From Streptomyces griseoviridis (GTDB lineage Bacteria > Actinomycetota > Actinomycetes > Streptomycetales > Streptomycetaceae), in NCBI RefSeq assembly GCF_005222485.1, contig NZ_CP029078.1:7131501-7195500 (forward strand): 64,000 nucleotides of DNA. The letters are read 5' to 3'. The notes below the pieces were generated by a model. It had not been told where the DNA came from. It saw nothing but the letters and a program-made list of their open reading frames with translations, and searched no databases. Each line of letters begins with the position of its first letter. The first letter of the stretch is position 1. A program made the position numbers and the translations under genes. Of the stretch, positions 34,019-42,859 are shown piece by piece.

Positions 34019-37000
34019 ATGTCCTCCAGCACCCACCGGCAGCCGTCCACCCGGCTGCCCCGTCACGTCCTCGCGTGCAACGACGCCGACGGGGACTACC
34101 CGCGCGACGCCACACTGAGCGCCCTGTTCGCCGAGCAGGCGGCCCGCACCCCGCGGGCGCCCGCCGTCGAATGGGACGAAGGACAGTGGAGCTACGGCGA
34201 GTTGAGGCAGCGCGTCCGAGGAGCCGCCGCGGTCCTGCGCGCGCGTGGCGTCCGGGCGGGCGACACCGTGGGCGTGCTGCTGCCGCGCTCTCCCGAGTGG
34301 GTCGTCGCGGCCCTGGGCGTCCTGGAGGCGGGGGCGGTGTACCTGCCCCTCGACCCGGCCCACCCGGAGAGCCGGCTGCGCGACATCCTCGAAGCCGCCG
34401 CCGTCCGCTGCCTCGTGACCGGCACCGAAGGCCCGACACCGGCCGCCGACGCCCTGACCCGCGTGACCACGGACGAACTGAACACCCCCGCGCCCGCCGA
34501 GGACCAGGAGGACCCGACGTCCGCCGCCTCCCGGCAGGGCGAGAACGCCGGCGACCCCGCCCCGCGCGACGCGGGCGACCCCGCCTACGTCATCTTCACC
34601 TCCGGCTCCAGCGGCACCCCCAAGGGCGTCGTGTGCGCCCATCGCGGACCCGCCCGGCTGGCGTTGGGCGCGGGCGACCTGCGCCCGCGCACCGGAGACC
34701 GACTGCTCGCCACCACCAACGCGACCTTCGACGTCTCCTGCTACGAGCTGTTCGCGCCCCTCCTCAACGGCGCCTGCCTGGTGCTTCCCGACCCCGAGAC
34801 GCTGCTGAGCACCGACGCGCTGGCCGAGCTGCTGCGCCGCCGGGAGATCACGGTGATGTGGCTGAGCGCGGGACTGTTCCACCAGCACGCCCAGGCCCAG
34901 CCGGAGATGTTCGCCCACCTGCGCTGCCTGATCGCGGGCGGCGACGCCCTCAACGCCTCAGCCGTACGCGCCGTGTTGGAGCACGGCAGGCCCGGCGTCT
35001 TCCTCAACGGCTACGGCCCCACGGAGAATTCGGTGCTCTCCACCGTCCACCGGATCGAGCGCCTCTCGCCGCACGCGGAGTCGGTGCCGATCGGCCTCCC
35101 GGTCACCGCCTCGACGGCCTACGTGGTGCGTCCCGACGGGAACCTGGCCGGGGTCGGCGAGCAGGGCGAACTGTGGGTCGGCGGCGACGGGGTGGCCCTC
35201 GGCTACCTGGGCGACGAGGAGAAGACCGCCCGCCAGTTCGTCCCCGACACCTTCGGCGTCGACGAGCGGCGCCGCCTGTACCGGACCGGCGACATCGCCT
35301 GCTGGCGCAGGGACGGGGTCATCGAGTTCCGCGGGCGCCGCGACCGGCAGGTCAAGGTCCGCGGCTACCGCGTCGAACTCGACGAGATCGAGGCGACGTT
35401 GCAGGCGCACTCCGAGGTCACCGAAGCCGCGGTGGACATCGTGGGCGAGGGCGCGGGACAGCAACTGGCCGCCACCGTCATCACCGAGGGCGGCGCCGAA
35501 CCGGACGCCCTGGCCCGCAGGTTGCGCGACCACACCCGCGACCGGCTGCCGGCCCACATGGTGCCCGCCCGCATCGTCGTCGCGGACGAACTGCCCCTGA
35601 CCGCGAGCGGGAAGACCGACAGGGCGCAGCTGATGCGGCTGGTGGAGCGGCCACCCGCCGCGTCCGGCGACGAGACCCTGGCCCCGCGCGGCGAGCACGA
35701 GGAGAAGGTCGCCGAGATCTGGGGCGGCGCCCTCGGCGTCGACCGGATCAGCCGGGACGACGACTTCTTCGCCCTCGGCGGCACCTCACTGCGCGCGACG
35801 CAGGTGGCGGGCACCACCCGCCGCCGCCTCGGCATCAGCCCCGCCCACGGCGCCGAGCTGGTCCGCGCGTTGCTCGACAACCCGACCCTGAAGGACTTCA
35901 CCCGGCGTTCCCTGCGGCTCGCCGACCCCGCCGCGGCGGACGGCCCCGACGGAGGAGACCACGCGGGCGTGGACTTCACCGCCGAGACGGCCTGGCCGAG
36001 CGGTCTGCGGTTCGACGCACCCGCGGCCGGTGACCCGCTGCGCCCGCGAACGGTCCTGCTGACCGGCGCCACCGGGTTCCTCGGGGTGCACCTGATCGCC
36101 CAACTCCTCGACCACGGCGTCGAGTCGGTGTTCTGCCTGGCACGGGCCCGTACCCCGGACGAGGCCCTGGGCCGGATCACCGCCCGGATGCGGCGCTACG
36201 GCCTCGACCCCTCGGCCTACGAGGACCGGCTCGTCGCCGTCCCCGGCGACCTCGCCGCCCCGCACCTGGGGCTCGACGACGCCACCTGGCAGCGGCTGGC
36301 CCGCGAGACGGACGTCATCGTGCACGCCGGCTCCCACGTCAACTTCGCCTACCCGTACGAGGCGTTGGCGCCCGCGAACGTGGGCGGCACCCGCACCGTC
36401 CTCGAACTGGCCGCGGCGCGACGCACCAAGGCCGTCCACTACATCTCGACCATCGCCGTCATCGCCGGATTCGGCACCGCCGGAGTACGGCACGTCGACG
36501 AGGACACCCCCCTCGACCACGCCGACCGCATCTCGCTGGGGTACCCCGAGACCAAGTGGGTCGCCGAGCGCCTGATCGGCGAGGCCGCCGCACGCGGACT
36601 GCCGGTCACCATCCACCGGCCCTACGAGATCACCGGCACCGAGGACAGGGGGGTGTGGAACACCGACACGATGATGTGCGCGCTGTTCCGCACCATCGCC
36701 GAGACCGGCACCGCACCCAGGATGGCGCTGCCGCTCGACTTCGTACCGGTGGACCACACCGCCGCCGTCATCACCAGGATCATCACCCACGACAAGCCCG
36801 ACGGCCGGGTCTACCACGTCACCAACCCGCGCCCGGCGCTGCTGGACCTCGCGGTGCGCCGCCTGCGCGCGATGGGCCACCCGGTGCGGGACCTGCCCTA
36901 CGACGACTGGGTCGCCTCGGTCGACCGGCTGGCGGCCGACAACCCGGAGCACCCGATGTCCCCCTACCTGCCGATGTTCACGGAGCCGGCGCACGACTGG

Positions 37001-37177
37001 TCGTCGTCGGTCAAGGAGATGTACTGCGAGGGCACCTTCCCCTCGTTCGGCCGCGCCAACGTCGAAGCGGCCCTCGAAGGCAGCGGCCTGCACTGCCCAC
37101 CGGTGGACGACGCCCTGCTCGACCTCTACCTGCGGTACCTGCGCGACAGCGGTTTCCTCCCCGCGCCGCCCGCCTGA
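34019..37177 (+). CDS. Single-module NRPS-like reductase (A-T-R)
   Basis: A 1052-aa protein: adenylation domain (about residues 20-535) with F-T-S-G-S-S-G-T-P-K-G, Y-G-P-T-E-N and Y-R-T-G-D; carrier domain (555-630) with F-F-A-L-G-G-T-S-L; thioester reductase domain (670-1050) with T-G-A-T-G-F-L-G and catalytic Y-P-E-T-K. By alignment to GrsA the ten-residue code reads D-V-Y-W-I-G-G-V-L-K, closest to valine codes (D-A-F-W-I-G-G-T-F-K). It should load one amino acid and release it as an aldehyde or alcohol with NADPH. ATG follows AGGGAGA. There is no condensation domain. Confidence 0.93.
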   Translation: MSSSTHRQPSTRLPRHVLACNDADGDYPRDATLSALFAEQAARTPRAPAVEWDEGQWSYGELRQRVRGAAAVLRARGVRAGDTVGVLLPRSPEWVVAALGVLEAGAVYLPLDPAHPESRLRDILEAAAVRCLVTGTEGPTPAADALTRVTTDELNTPAPAEDQEDPTSAASRQGENAGDPAPRDAGDPAYVIFTSGSSGTPKGVVCAHRGPARLALGAGDLRPRTGDRLLATTNATFDVSCYELFAPLLNGACLVLPDPETLLSTDALAELLRRREITVMWLSAGLFHQHAQAQPEMFAHLRCLIAGGDALNASAVRAVLEHGRPGVFLNGYGPTENSVLSTVHRIERLSPHAESVPIGLPVTASTAYVVRPDGNLAGVGEQGELWVGGDGVALGYLGDEEKTARQFVPDTFGVDERRRLYRTGDIACWRRDGVIEFRGRRDRQVKVRGYRVELDEIEATLQAHSEVTEAAVDIVGEGAGQQLAATVITEGGAEPDALARRLRDHTRDRLPAHMVPARIVVADELPLTASGKTDRAQLMRLVERPPAASGDETLAPRGEHEEKVAEIWGGALGVDRISRDDDFFALGGTSLRATQVAGTTRRRLGISPAHGAELVRALLDNPTLKDFTRRSLRLADPAAADGPDGGDHAGVDFTAETAWPSGLRFDAPAAGDPLRPRTVLLTGATGFLGVHLIAQLLDHGVESVFCLARARTPDEALGRITARMRRYGLDPSAYEDRLVAVPGDLAAPHLGLDDATWQRLARETDVIVHAGSHVNFAYPYEALAPANVGGTRTVLELAAARRTKAVHYISTIAVIAGFGTAGVRHVDEDTPLDHADRISLGYPETKWVAERLIGEAAARGLPVTIHRPYEITGTEDRGVWNTDTMMCALFRTIAETGTAPRMALPLDFVPVDHTAAVITRIITHDKPDGRVYHVTNPRPALLDLAVRRLRAMGHPVRDLPYDDWVASVDRLAADNPEHPMSPYLPMFTEPAHDWSSSVKEMYCEGTFPSFGRANVEAALEGSGLHCPPVDDALLDLYLRYLRDSGFLPAPPA

Positions 37178-37240
37178 CCGGCCCCGCCGCCCCGCACCGT
37201 CCGCAGCCACCCCCGCAAGGAACCCGGAAAGGCACGTCCC

Positions 37241-38530
37241 ATGCGCATCGCCGTCATCGGAGCCGGAACCGCCGGACTGACCACGGCCTGGCTCCTCACC
37301 CCCGACCACGACGTCACCGTCCACGAGGGTGCCCGCCACCCGGGCGGCGCCGTCCGCACCCACACCCTCGACACCCAACGGGGGCCCGTCGCTCTCGACT
37401 TGGGCGCCCAGCACCTGTCGCCAGGAGAGTTCACCGCCCATCGGGCGCTGCGCCGGCTGCTCGGCGTCGGCGAGGACGACGAGACGACCGTCCCCCTCAC
37501 CCTGACCGTCACCGCGGCCGGCACCGAGACACCCCTGCTGGTGACGCCGGACGCCGCCCGCGACGCCGACGCAGGCCGCACCCCGGTGACCGGCCCGGCC
37601 TGGGAGCGGATCGCGGCGTTCCTCGCCGAGACCGCGCGCCCCGAGCCCGTCGGAACCCGCGCCACCGTCGCCGAGACGGCGGAAACCGCCAAGGTCGGCG
37701 ACGAGACCCTCGACAAGGTCCTGCTGCCCTGGCTCGCCTCCTACTCCGGCTGCCGACTGAAGGACGCGGCCGCGATGCCCGCCAGGTACGCCGCCGCCTG
37801 GGCCCTGCGGACACCCCCCGACAGGCCCGAGGACGCGGCACTGTGGACCAACCTCACCGGCGGCCTCGCCACCCTGACCGGCCGCCTCGCCCACGCCCTC
37901 GGCGACCGGCTGCGCCTGTCCGACCCGGTCGCCGCGGTCAGCGCGCAGGGCCCCGGCGGCTCGGCCCCGCTGACCGTACGCACCACCGCCGGAGGGGAGT
38001 ACGCCTACGACCGCGTCGTCGTCGCCACCCCCGCCGCCGAGGCCGCCCGGATACTGGCCGCTGACCCGGTCCTCGCCGAACGGGCCGTCCTGCTCGGCCG
38101 GTTGCCGTACGAACCGGTGACCGTCGCCCTGCACCGCGACCCCCGGTTCATGCCGGCCGAGCGCCGCCACTGGTCGGCCGTCAACATCCACGCACACGAC
38201 GAACGCGGCGAGGCCACCTTCTGGTTCGGGGCCGCGGGAGCGCCCGACGTCTTCAAGAGCTGGATCACCCACCGCGACCAGCCGGACGACGTCATCCGGA
38301 CCGAGCGGTTCGACCACCTGGTGCTCACCGCCGAGGCGGACGCCGTCCGGCGCACCCTGCACGGCCTGCGCCTCAGCCCCCACCTGCAACTCGCGGGCAG
38401 CTACCTGCACGACATCGACAGCCAGGAGTCCGCCGTCCGCTCCGCACTGCACGCCGCGCAGGAGATCGACGTCTCCGGAAGCCGGGTGGCCCGGCTGCGC
38501 GCCGCCGTCAGGACGGAGACCACGTCATGA
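37241..38530 (+). CDS. FAD-dependent oxidoreductase (amine oxidase/desaturase-like)
   Basis: The 429-aa flavoprotein starts with V-I-G-A-G-T-A-G-L-T-T-A-W (residues 5-17) for FAD, followed by H-P-G-G-A-V-R-T-H-T near 37-46, the second dinucleotide-site pattern of amine oxidase-like NAD(P)/FAD proteins. The C-terminal FAD contact appears as L-A-G-S-Y-L-H-D near 385-392. GGAAAGG precedes the ATG and the stop overlaps the aminotransferase gene (ATGA). It may oxidise an amine or imine formed from the NRPS aldehyde. Confidence 0.85.
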   Translation: MRIAVIGAGTAGLTTAWLLTPDHDVTVHEGARHPGGAVRTHTLDTQRGPVALDLGAQHLSPGEFTAHRALRRLLGVGEDDETTVPLTLTVTAAGTETPLLVTPDAARDADAGRTPVTGPAWERIAAFLAETARPEPVGTRATVAETAETAKVGDETLDKVLLPWLASYSGCRLKDAAAMPARYAAAWALRTPPDRPEDAALWTNLTGGLATLTGRLAHALGDRLRLSDPVAAVSAQGPGGSAPLTVRTTAGGEYAYDRVVVATPAAEAARILAADPVLAERAVLLGRLPYEPVTVALHRDPRFMPAERRHWSAVNIHAHDERGEATFWFGAAGAPDVFKSWITHRDQPDDVIRTERFDHLVLTAEADAVRRTLHGLRLSPHLQLAGSYLHDIDSQESAVRSALHAAQEIDVSGSRVARLRAAVRTETTS

Positions 38531-39789
38531 CCGCCACCCTCAAGGCCGGTGGTGCCCGCCCCGCCCGGCACGTGGCGGCCGGCGGCCACGGACTGCGCGG
38601 CACGCTGACCTCCGAGGCCCGCGAACTGCGCTCCCGGGGCCGCCGGCTCATCGACCTCGGCCTCGGCGACCCGGCCGCTCACGGGATACCCGCGCCCGCG
38701 GCCGTCGTCACCGCGCTCTCCGGACGGCTGGAGGAGACCCACGCCTACACCGAGGAGGCCGGACAACCGGCGGCCCGCGCCGCCGTCGCCGAGTACTTCC
38801 GCACCCGCAGGGGACTGCCCGGGGTCGGACCGCGCGACGGGTGGCTCGGCAACGGCGTCTCCGAACTCGCCTTCCTCACCCTCCAGACGCTGCTCGACCC
38901 CGGCGACGAGGTGCTCGTCCCCGACCCCGGATACCCCATGTGGCCCGCCTACGTCGGCCTGTGCGGCGGCACCCCCGTGCCCTACCCGTGCCCCGAGTCC
39001 AACGGCTGGCGCCCCGACCTCGACGCCCTCGCCCGACGGGCGGGGCCGCGCACCCGGGCCCTGATCGTCGTCAACCCCGTCAACCCCACCGGCGCCGTCT
39101 GGCCCCCCGAGGTGCTCGGCGGACTGGCGGCGGTGGCCCGCGCCCACGGGCTCGTGCTCTTCGCCGACGAGATCTACGACGGCATCCAGTACGTCCCCGG
39201 CCCGCACCCGCCGCTCGCCGCCCTGGCGCCCGACCTGCTCTGCCTCGTCTTCGGCGGACTGTCGAAACTCAGCCGGGTCCCCGGCCTGCGGGCGGGATGG
39301 GTGGCCGCCTGCCGCCCACCCGGAACCGCCCGCGCCTACCTCGACGCCCTGACCTCGCTCGCCGCGCTCCGGCTCAGCCCCAACACCCTTGGCCAGCACG
39401 TTATCCCGGCCGCCCTGTCACCGTCCGCCCTGGCCGACGCGGCGGCCCTGACCGCACCCGGCGGCGCCCTCCACGAGGCCCGCCGGGCGGCCCGCACTGC
39501 GATGGCGCGCCAAGAGGGCCTGCGCTGCGCCCCGTTGGACGGCGCCTTCTACGCCTTCCCGCGCCTCGACCTCCCGCCAGGGACCGGCGCCGACGACTTC
39601 GCCCTGCGCCTGCTGCGGGAGAAATCCGTACTGGCCGTGCCGGGACCGCAGTTCGCCGCGGGCGACCACGCCCTCGACACCCATCTGCGGCTGACCACCC
39701 TCGCCCCACCGGCCGAGACGACGGCCGCGGTCGAACGCGTGGGAGAACTCCTCGCGGAACTCCGAGCGGGGAGAGGGCGAGGAAGGTGA
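38527..39789 (+). CDS. Class I/II PLP-dependent aminotransferase
   Basis: A 420-aa fold-type I aminotransferase: D-L-G-L-G-D-P near residue 46-52, N-P-V-N-P-T-G near 180, D-E-I-Y-D near 216 and the PLP lysine in G-G-L-S-K-L-S-R near 242. The closest groups are alanine/diaminopimelate-type transaminases. Coupled to the flavoprotein, it probably converts an aldehyde or ketone intermediate to an amine, or supplies an amino-acid precursor. Last gene of the plus arm. Confidence 0.92.
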   Translation: MTATLKAGGARPARHVAAGGHGLRGTLTSEARELRSRGRRLIDLGLGDPAAHGIPAPAAVVTALSGRLEETHAYTEEAGQPAARAAVAEYFRTRRGLPGVGPRDGWLGNGVSELAFLTLQTLLDPGDEVLVPDPGYPMWPAYVGLCGGTPVPYPCPESNGWRPDLDALARRAGPRTRALIVVNPVNPTGAVWPPEVLGGLAAVARAHGLVLFADEIYDGIQYVPGPHPPLAALAPDLLCLVFGGLSKLSRVPGLRAGWVAACRPPGTARAYLDALTSLAALRLSPNTLGQHVIPAALSPSALADAAALTAPGGALHEARRAARTAMARQEGLRCAPLDGAFYAFPRLDLPPGTGADDFALRLLREKSVLAVPGPQFAAGDHALDTHLRLTTLAPPAETTAAVERVGELLAELRAGRGRGR

Positions 39790-39824
39790 GGAGGTGAGTG
39801 CGGGGGTCGCCGACTTGAGGGTGC

Positions 39825-40256
39825 TCAGCACCCACCGCGGGGTCGTGGCCCCCCACCGATCGTCAGCTCCACCTCGTCTCCCGTGCGGGTGAACTCCCGG
39901 ATCAGCCAGGCGCGGCCGTCGATCGGTGTGCCGGCCCCGGTGGTGTAGGCCGGGACGGCCAGTACGGCGCCGTCCGGGCCGTCGGTGCGTACCTCCGCGT
40001 CGACGGTGACCGAGTCGGAGAAGCGCAGGAGGACATCCACCGGCCGGGGTCGGGCAGCGAACGCCTCGGGGTCGGGCAGTCCCTGGACGCGGCAGCGGGC
40101 ACCGGGGAAGAGATGCGTGTGGCCGCACAGGGCCAGGAACGTGTCGGGCTCGGTCGGTCCGGTGGCGGGCTGGGGCAAGGAGGGCTCCGATGTGCGCGGT
40201 GGCGTCCTGGTCCTTCGCAGTCTGGCGGCGGGCCCGCCCGCGCCGCGTCCCGCCAT
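39825..40256 (-). CDS. Hypothetical protein
   Basis: A possible 143-aa protein; the first 35 residues are Arg/Pro-rich and the true start may be further in. The core from about residue 40 (F-L-A-L-C-G-H-T-H-L-F-P-G) to the end (E-V-E-L-T-I-G-G-G) reads as a soluble beta-rich domain with regular codon use. I do not recognise the family. Confidence 0.45.
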   Translation of the reverse strand: MAGRGAGGPAARLRRTRTPPRTSEPSLPQPATGPTEPDTFLALCGHTHLFPGARCRVQGLPDPEAFAARPRPVDVLLRFSDSVTVDAEVRTDGPDGAVLAVPAYTTGAGTPIDGRAWLIREFTRTGDEVELTIGGGPRPRGGC

Positions 40257-40350
40257 GGCCGGGCCGCCCCCGCCGTCACCCTGTCGGAGGCGGGGCGGGC
40301 GCGTGTCGCCGGCCCTGGACGGCCTTCTCGCTACGCCCGGCCCACGCCGC

Positions 40351-41787
40351 TCAACAGTCCGTCGTCCCCACCGGCTTCTGGGCCCCCTGCCGGGCCACCG
40401 ACACGATGAGGTTCCGCAGGGCCTCGATGTACCGCCGCATGTTGGTGTCCGCGAGGGGGGTGTCAGGACAGCGGCTGGTGAACTGCAACCCTTCGTGGAG
40501 CCTGGTGATCCACACGCATGCCTTGTCGCCCTGGGAGACCCGTACCAGCGCGTACGACTTCAGGTCCTGCCAGCGCTCCGACCCTGGGATGCCGCGCGCG
40601 TCGACGAACGAGACGATCGAGTACAGGTCCGCGGAGGTGGGCCGGAAGTCGGAGCCCAGGAGGGAGAGCACGCGGGCGATGGGCATCCGCGACAGCGGCC
40701 GGTTCTCCCGCAGCACGGAGCGGACGTGCCGCAAGGTGCTGTCGAACTGCGCCGTAGCGAGCAGATCTTGAGTGTGCGTCAGGGAAATCTCGATCGGCGC
40801 GCAGCCGACGTACCAGCCCACGGAGTCCGACCACTGGGACTTCGCCCGGGTGTGGAACGGCACGACGGTGCGGTACACCGGCTGCCCGCTGATCTCGTGG
40901 ACGATGAGGGCGGTGGCCGCGAGGAGCCCGGTCAAACTGCCGCCGTACGGACGGCAGTAGGACTCGAAGGCCGCCGCGTCGGCCGCGTCGACCAGCATCT
41001 CGTCCATGAACTTCTGCTGCGGCGAGACGTCTTCGGGGCCGAGGCCCAGGTCGACGGGGAAGTTCGGCAGCTTGCCCCCGCAGCGCGCGATGAACTCCCG
41101 CCAGTGGGAGACGATGTGATGAGTGTCGTCGATCTCGTCGGCGTGGGCGCGCTCGGCCGCGCAGAAGTCGACGTAGCTGGCCACCGGAGTGCCGGTCAGG
41201 GCGCGGCCTTCGAGGCCGGCCGCGTAGAGCTCGTGGATCTCCGCGGGGATCCGCTGGAGCGAGTACGCGTCGACGTTGCTGTGGTCGAACGCCATGTAGA
41301 CGCTGGTGCCGTCGTCCCTGACCACCGCCGTGAAGATGAAGTTCGGCCAGGTGAGGGCGTCCGCCACGGTGTCGAAACGCTCCTGCAAGTACTGCGTCAG
41401 CTTCACGGCGTCGGAGAAGTCGCCGGTCTCCTCCCGGTGCAGCAGCAAGCTGTCGGCGTCCAGGGTGAAGCGCCGCATCTCGTCCCCTACCCAGCGGAAT
41501 CCGCTGCGCAGGGTCTCGTGCCGGAGTGCCCAGGCGGCCAGCGCACCTTCGAGGACGGCGAGATCGACCGGCCCCGGAATATCGAACGCCGCACCGAGCC
41601 AGGCGGGTGCGAACAAGCCGTCCTGGCGCAGCGATCGGGCCCTGCGGAGGTGGGACTCCTGTGCGTACGCGGGTGGACGGGAGTCTTCCGGAAGGCTCAT
41701 CGCCGCCTCGACGGCCCTCGGATGCAGCGTCCACTCCACGAGACGTCCGGGACGGACTTCGCAACGCTGGATCTCGGTGATGCGCAC
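40351..41787 (-). CDS. Stand-alone condensation-domain protein
   Basis: A 478-aa protein covering one whole condensation domain (both lobes) with no carrier or adenylation part. The active-site motif usually H-H-x-x-x-D-G reads D-H-S-N-V-D-A near residue 170: the second His and the Asp are kept, the first His and Gly are not. This is seen in PapA-like acyltransferases and some free-standing C domains. The GTG at 41787 follows GGAGAG. Its position next to the A-T-R/aminotransferase arm suggests it adds an acyl group to the product. Confidence 0.83.
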   Translation of the reverse strand: MRITEIQRCEVRPGRLVEWTLHPRAVEAAMSLPEDSRPPAYAQESHLRRARSLRQDGLFAPAWLGAAFDIPGPVDLAVLEGALAAWALRHETLRSGFRWVGDEMRRFTLDADSLLLHREETGDFSDAVKLTQYLQERFDTVADALTWPNFIFTAVVRDDGTSVYMAFDHSNVDAYSLQRIPAEIHELYAAGLEGRALTGTPVASYVDFCAAERAHADEIDDTHHIVSHWREFIARCGGKLPNFPVDLGLGPEDVSPQQKFMDEMLVDAADAAAFESYCRPYGGSLTGLLAATALIVHEISGQPVYRTVVPFHTRAKSQWSDSVGWYVGCAPIEISLTHTQDLLATAQFDSTLRHVRSVLRENRPLSRMPIARVLSLLGSDFRPTSADLYSIVSFVDARGIPGSERWQDLKSYALVRVSQGDKACVWITRLHEGLQFTSRCPDTPLADTNMRRYIEALRNLIVSVARQGAQKPVGTTDC

Positions 41788-42447
41788 AGGGCTCTCCGCT
41801 CGTAGGTGCCCCGAACACAGGTGACAGGGCAGGGTGGGACCGGGTGGAGGCGCACGGGACGACGCCCTGCCGGCCGTACGCCCGCCAGGGTGTCGCCGCC
41901 GGGGCTCCGCCCGCGTCTGCCTACCGTTACCGGTCATGGCTCGTAGACACGCCCCGACCAACGACCGGACCCCTCGCGAAGAAACGCCGTGGACGGGGCC
42001 CGGCGCCGCCCCGATCGAGCGGGCCCACCCCGACTCGGACACCGGGCGGAGCGACGACCGGAGGAGACCTGGATGAACGTTGCGCCACAGTGCCACCTGA
42101 CCCCGTGGCCGACGGCCACCTGTCCCCGTGGCCGACGGCCACCTGTCCCCGTGGCCGACGGCCACCTGTCCCCGTGGCCGACGGCCACCTGTCCCCGTGG
42201 CCGACGGCCACCTGTCCCCGTGGCCGGCCGCCGCCAGGCACCGGCCGACCGCAGCCGGCCGGACCACCCCGTCAGCGCGGTGGGTTGATCCTGCGGAGCG
42301 TGGTGAGCGGGCGGAGCTTGGGGAGCGGGCGGAGCGCGCCGAGCGAGCCCAGGCGTGCCTGCACGCCCGCTTCCGCTTCCGCTTTCGCTTCCGCCTCTGC
42401 TTACGCCTCCACAGCCGGGGTCCGGCCCGCCGTGCCGGTGAACGCGC
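41788..42447. other. 660-bp gap containing several simple repeats
   Basis: No gene is convincing here. Besides the 23-bp array (42101-42228), GGAGCGGGCGGAGC-like units recur near 42295-42345 and CTTCCG-type hexamers near 42370-42410. The open frames over these repeats are artefacts of the periodicity. Confidence 0.6.
42101..42228. repeat. Five and a half 23-bp tandem repeats with internal hairpin
   Basis: Unit CCCCGTGGCCGACGGCCACCTG(T) begins at 42101, 42124, 42147, 42170 and 42193, with a partial copy after 42216. Each has perfect arms GTGGCCG/CGGCCAC around one base. Because 23 is not a multiple of three, all frames cycle through the array. Confidence 0.9.
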
Positions 42448-42765
42448 TCACGCCAGCGGCTCGTGGTTGGCCCAGAGCACCTTGTACGGGTAGCGGCCCT
42501 GCCAGCGTTTGATGAGGTCGACTGCCCCGGGCATGGTGAAGGTCGCGTTCAGGGCGTCGAGGTCGGCCAGGCGCAGCTGCACGATGGCGCTCGCGACAGC
42601 CACCGGGGCGTGGTCGTCGCCAGGGACGCGGATGTGCTGCTGGGCCGCGACCGACTCGACGAGACCGGATCGCTCCACGAGTTCCTTGAACTCCTTGAGG
42701 TACTGGTCCAGCTCCCGCGCGGGAATCGGTTGGTCGAATGCCACGATCATCGTGTGGTGAATCAT
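42448..42765 (-). CDS. Small Dabb-like (dimeric alpha/beta barrel) protein
   Basis: A 105-aa protein beginning M-I-H-H-T-M-I-V-A-F with F-K-E-L, a central beta strand containing V-A-V-A-S-A-I-V-Q-L and a late helix F-T-M-P-G-A-V-D-L-I-K-R-W, matching the ferredoxin-like fold of stress-responsive Dabb proteins. The ATG at 42765 faces the LysR gene across 94 bp, so it is probably the regulator's target. Enzyme role unknown. Confidence 0.7.
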   Translation of the reverse strand: MIHHTMIVAFDQPIPARELDQYLKEFKELVERSGLVESVAAQQHIRVPGDDHAPVAVASAIVQLRLADLDALNATFTMPGAVDLIKRWQGRYPYKVLWANHEPLA

Positions 42766-42801
42766 GCCCCCAGAGAACAGGCATTCTGCCCGCCCGTCCA
42801 A

Positions 42802-42841
42802 GATCCATCCGTTCCCTTTCCATGCCTGGGAGGAATGGATC
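42802..42841. promoter_or_regulatory. Inverted repeat in the Dabb/LysR divergent promoter
   Basis: GATCCAT (42802-42808) and ATGGATC (42835-42841) are perfect 7-bp arms 26 bp apart, in the only gap between the divergent genes. A plausible site for the LysR protein. Confidence 0.5.
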
Positions 42842-42859
42842 GGGCGATAGTCTTTGGGT

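Noticed and set aside
41927..42241. Long frames across the 23-bp array
   Set aside because: The 23-bp period opens all frames; no start signal or domain.
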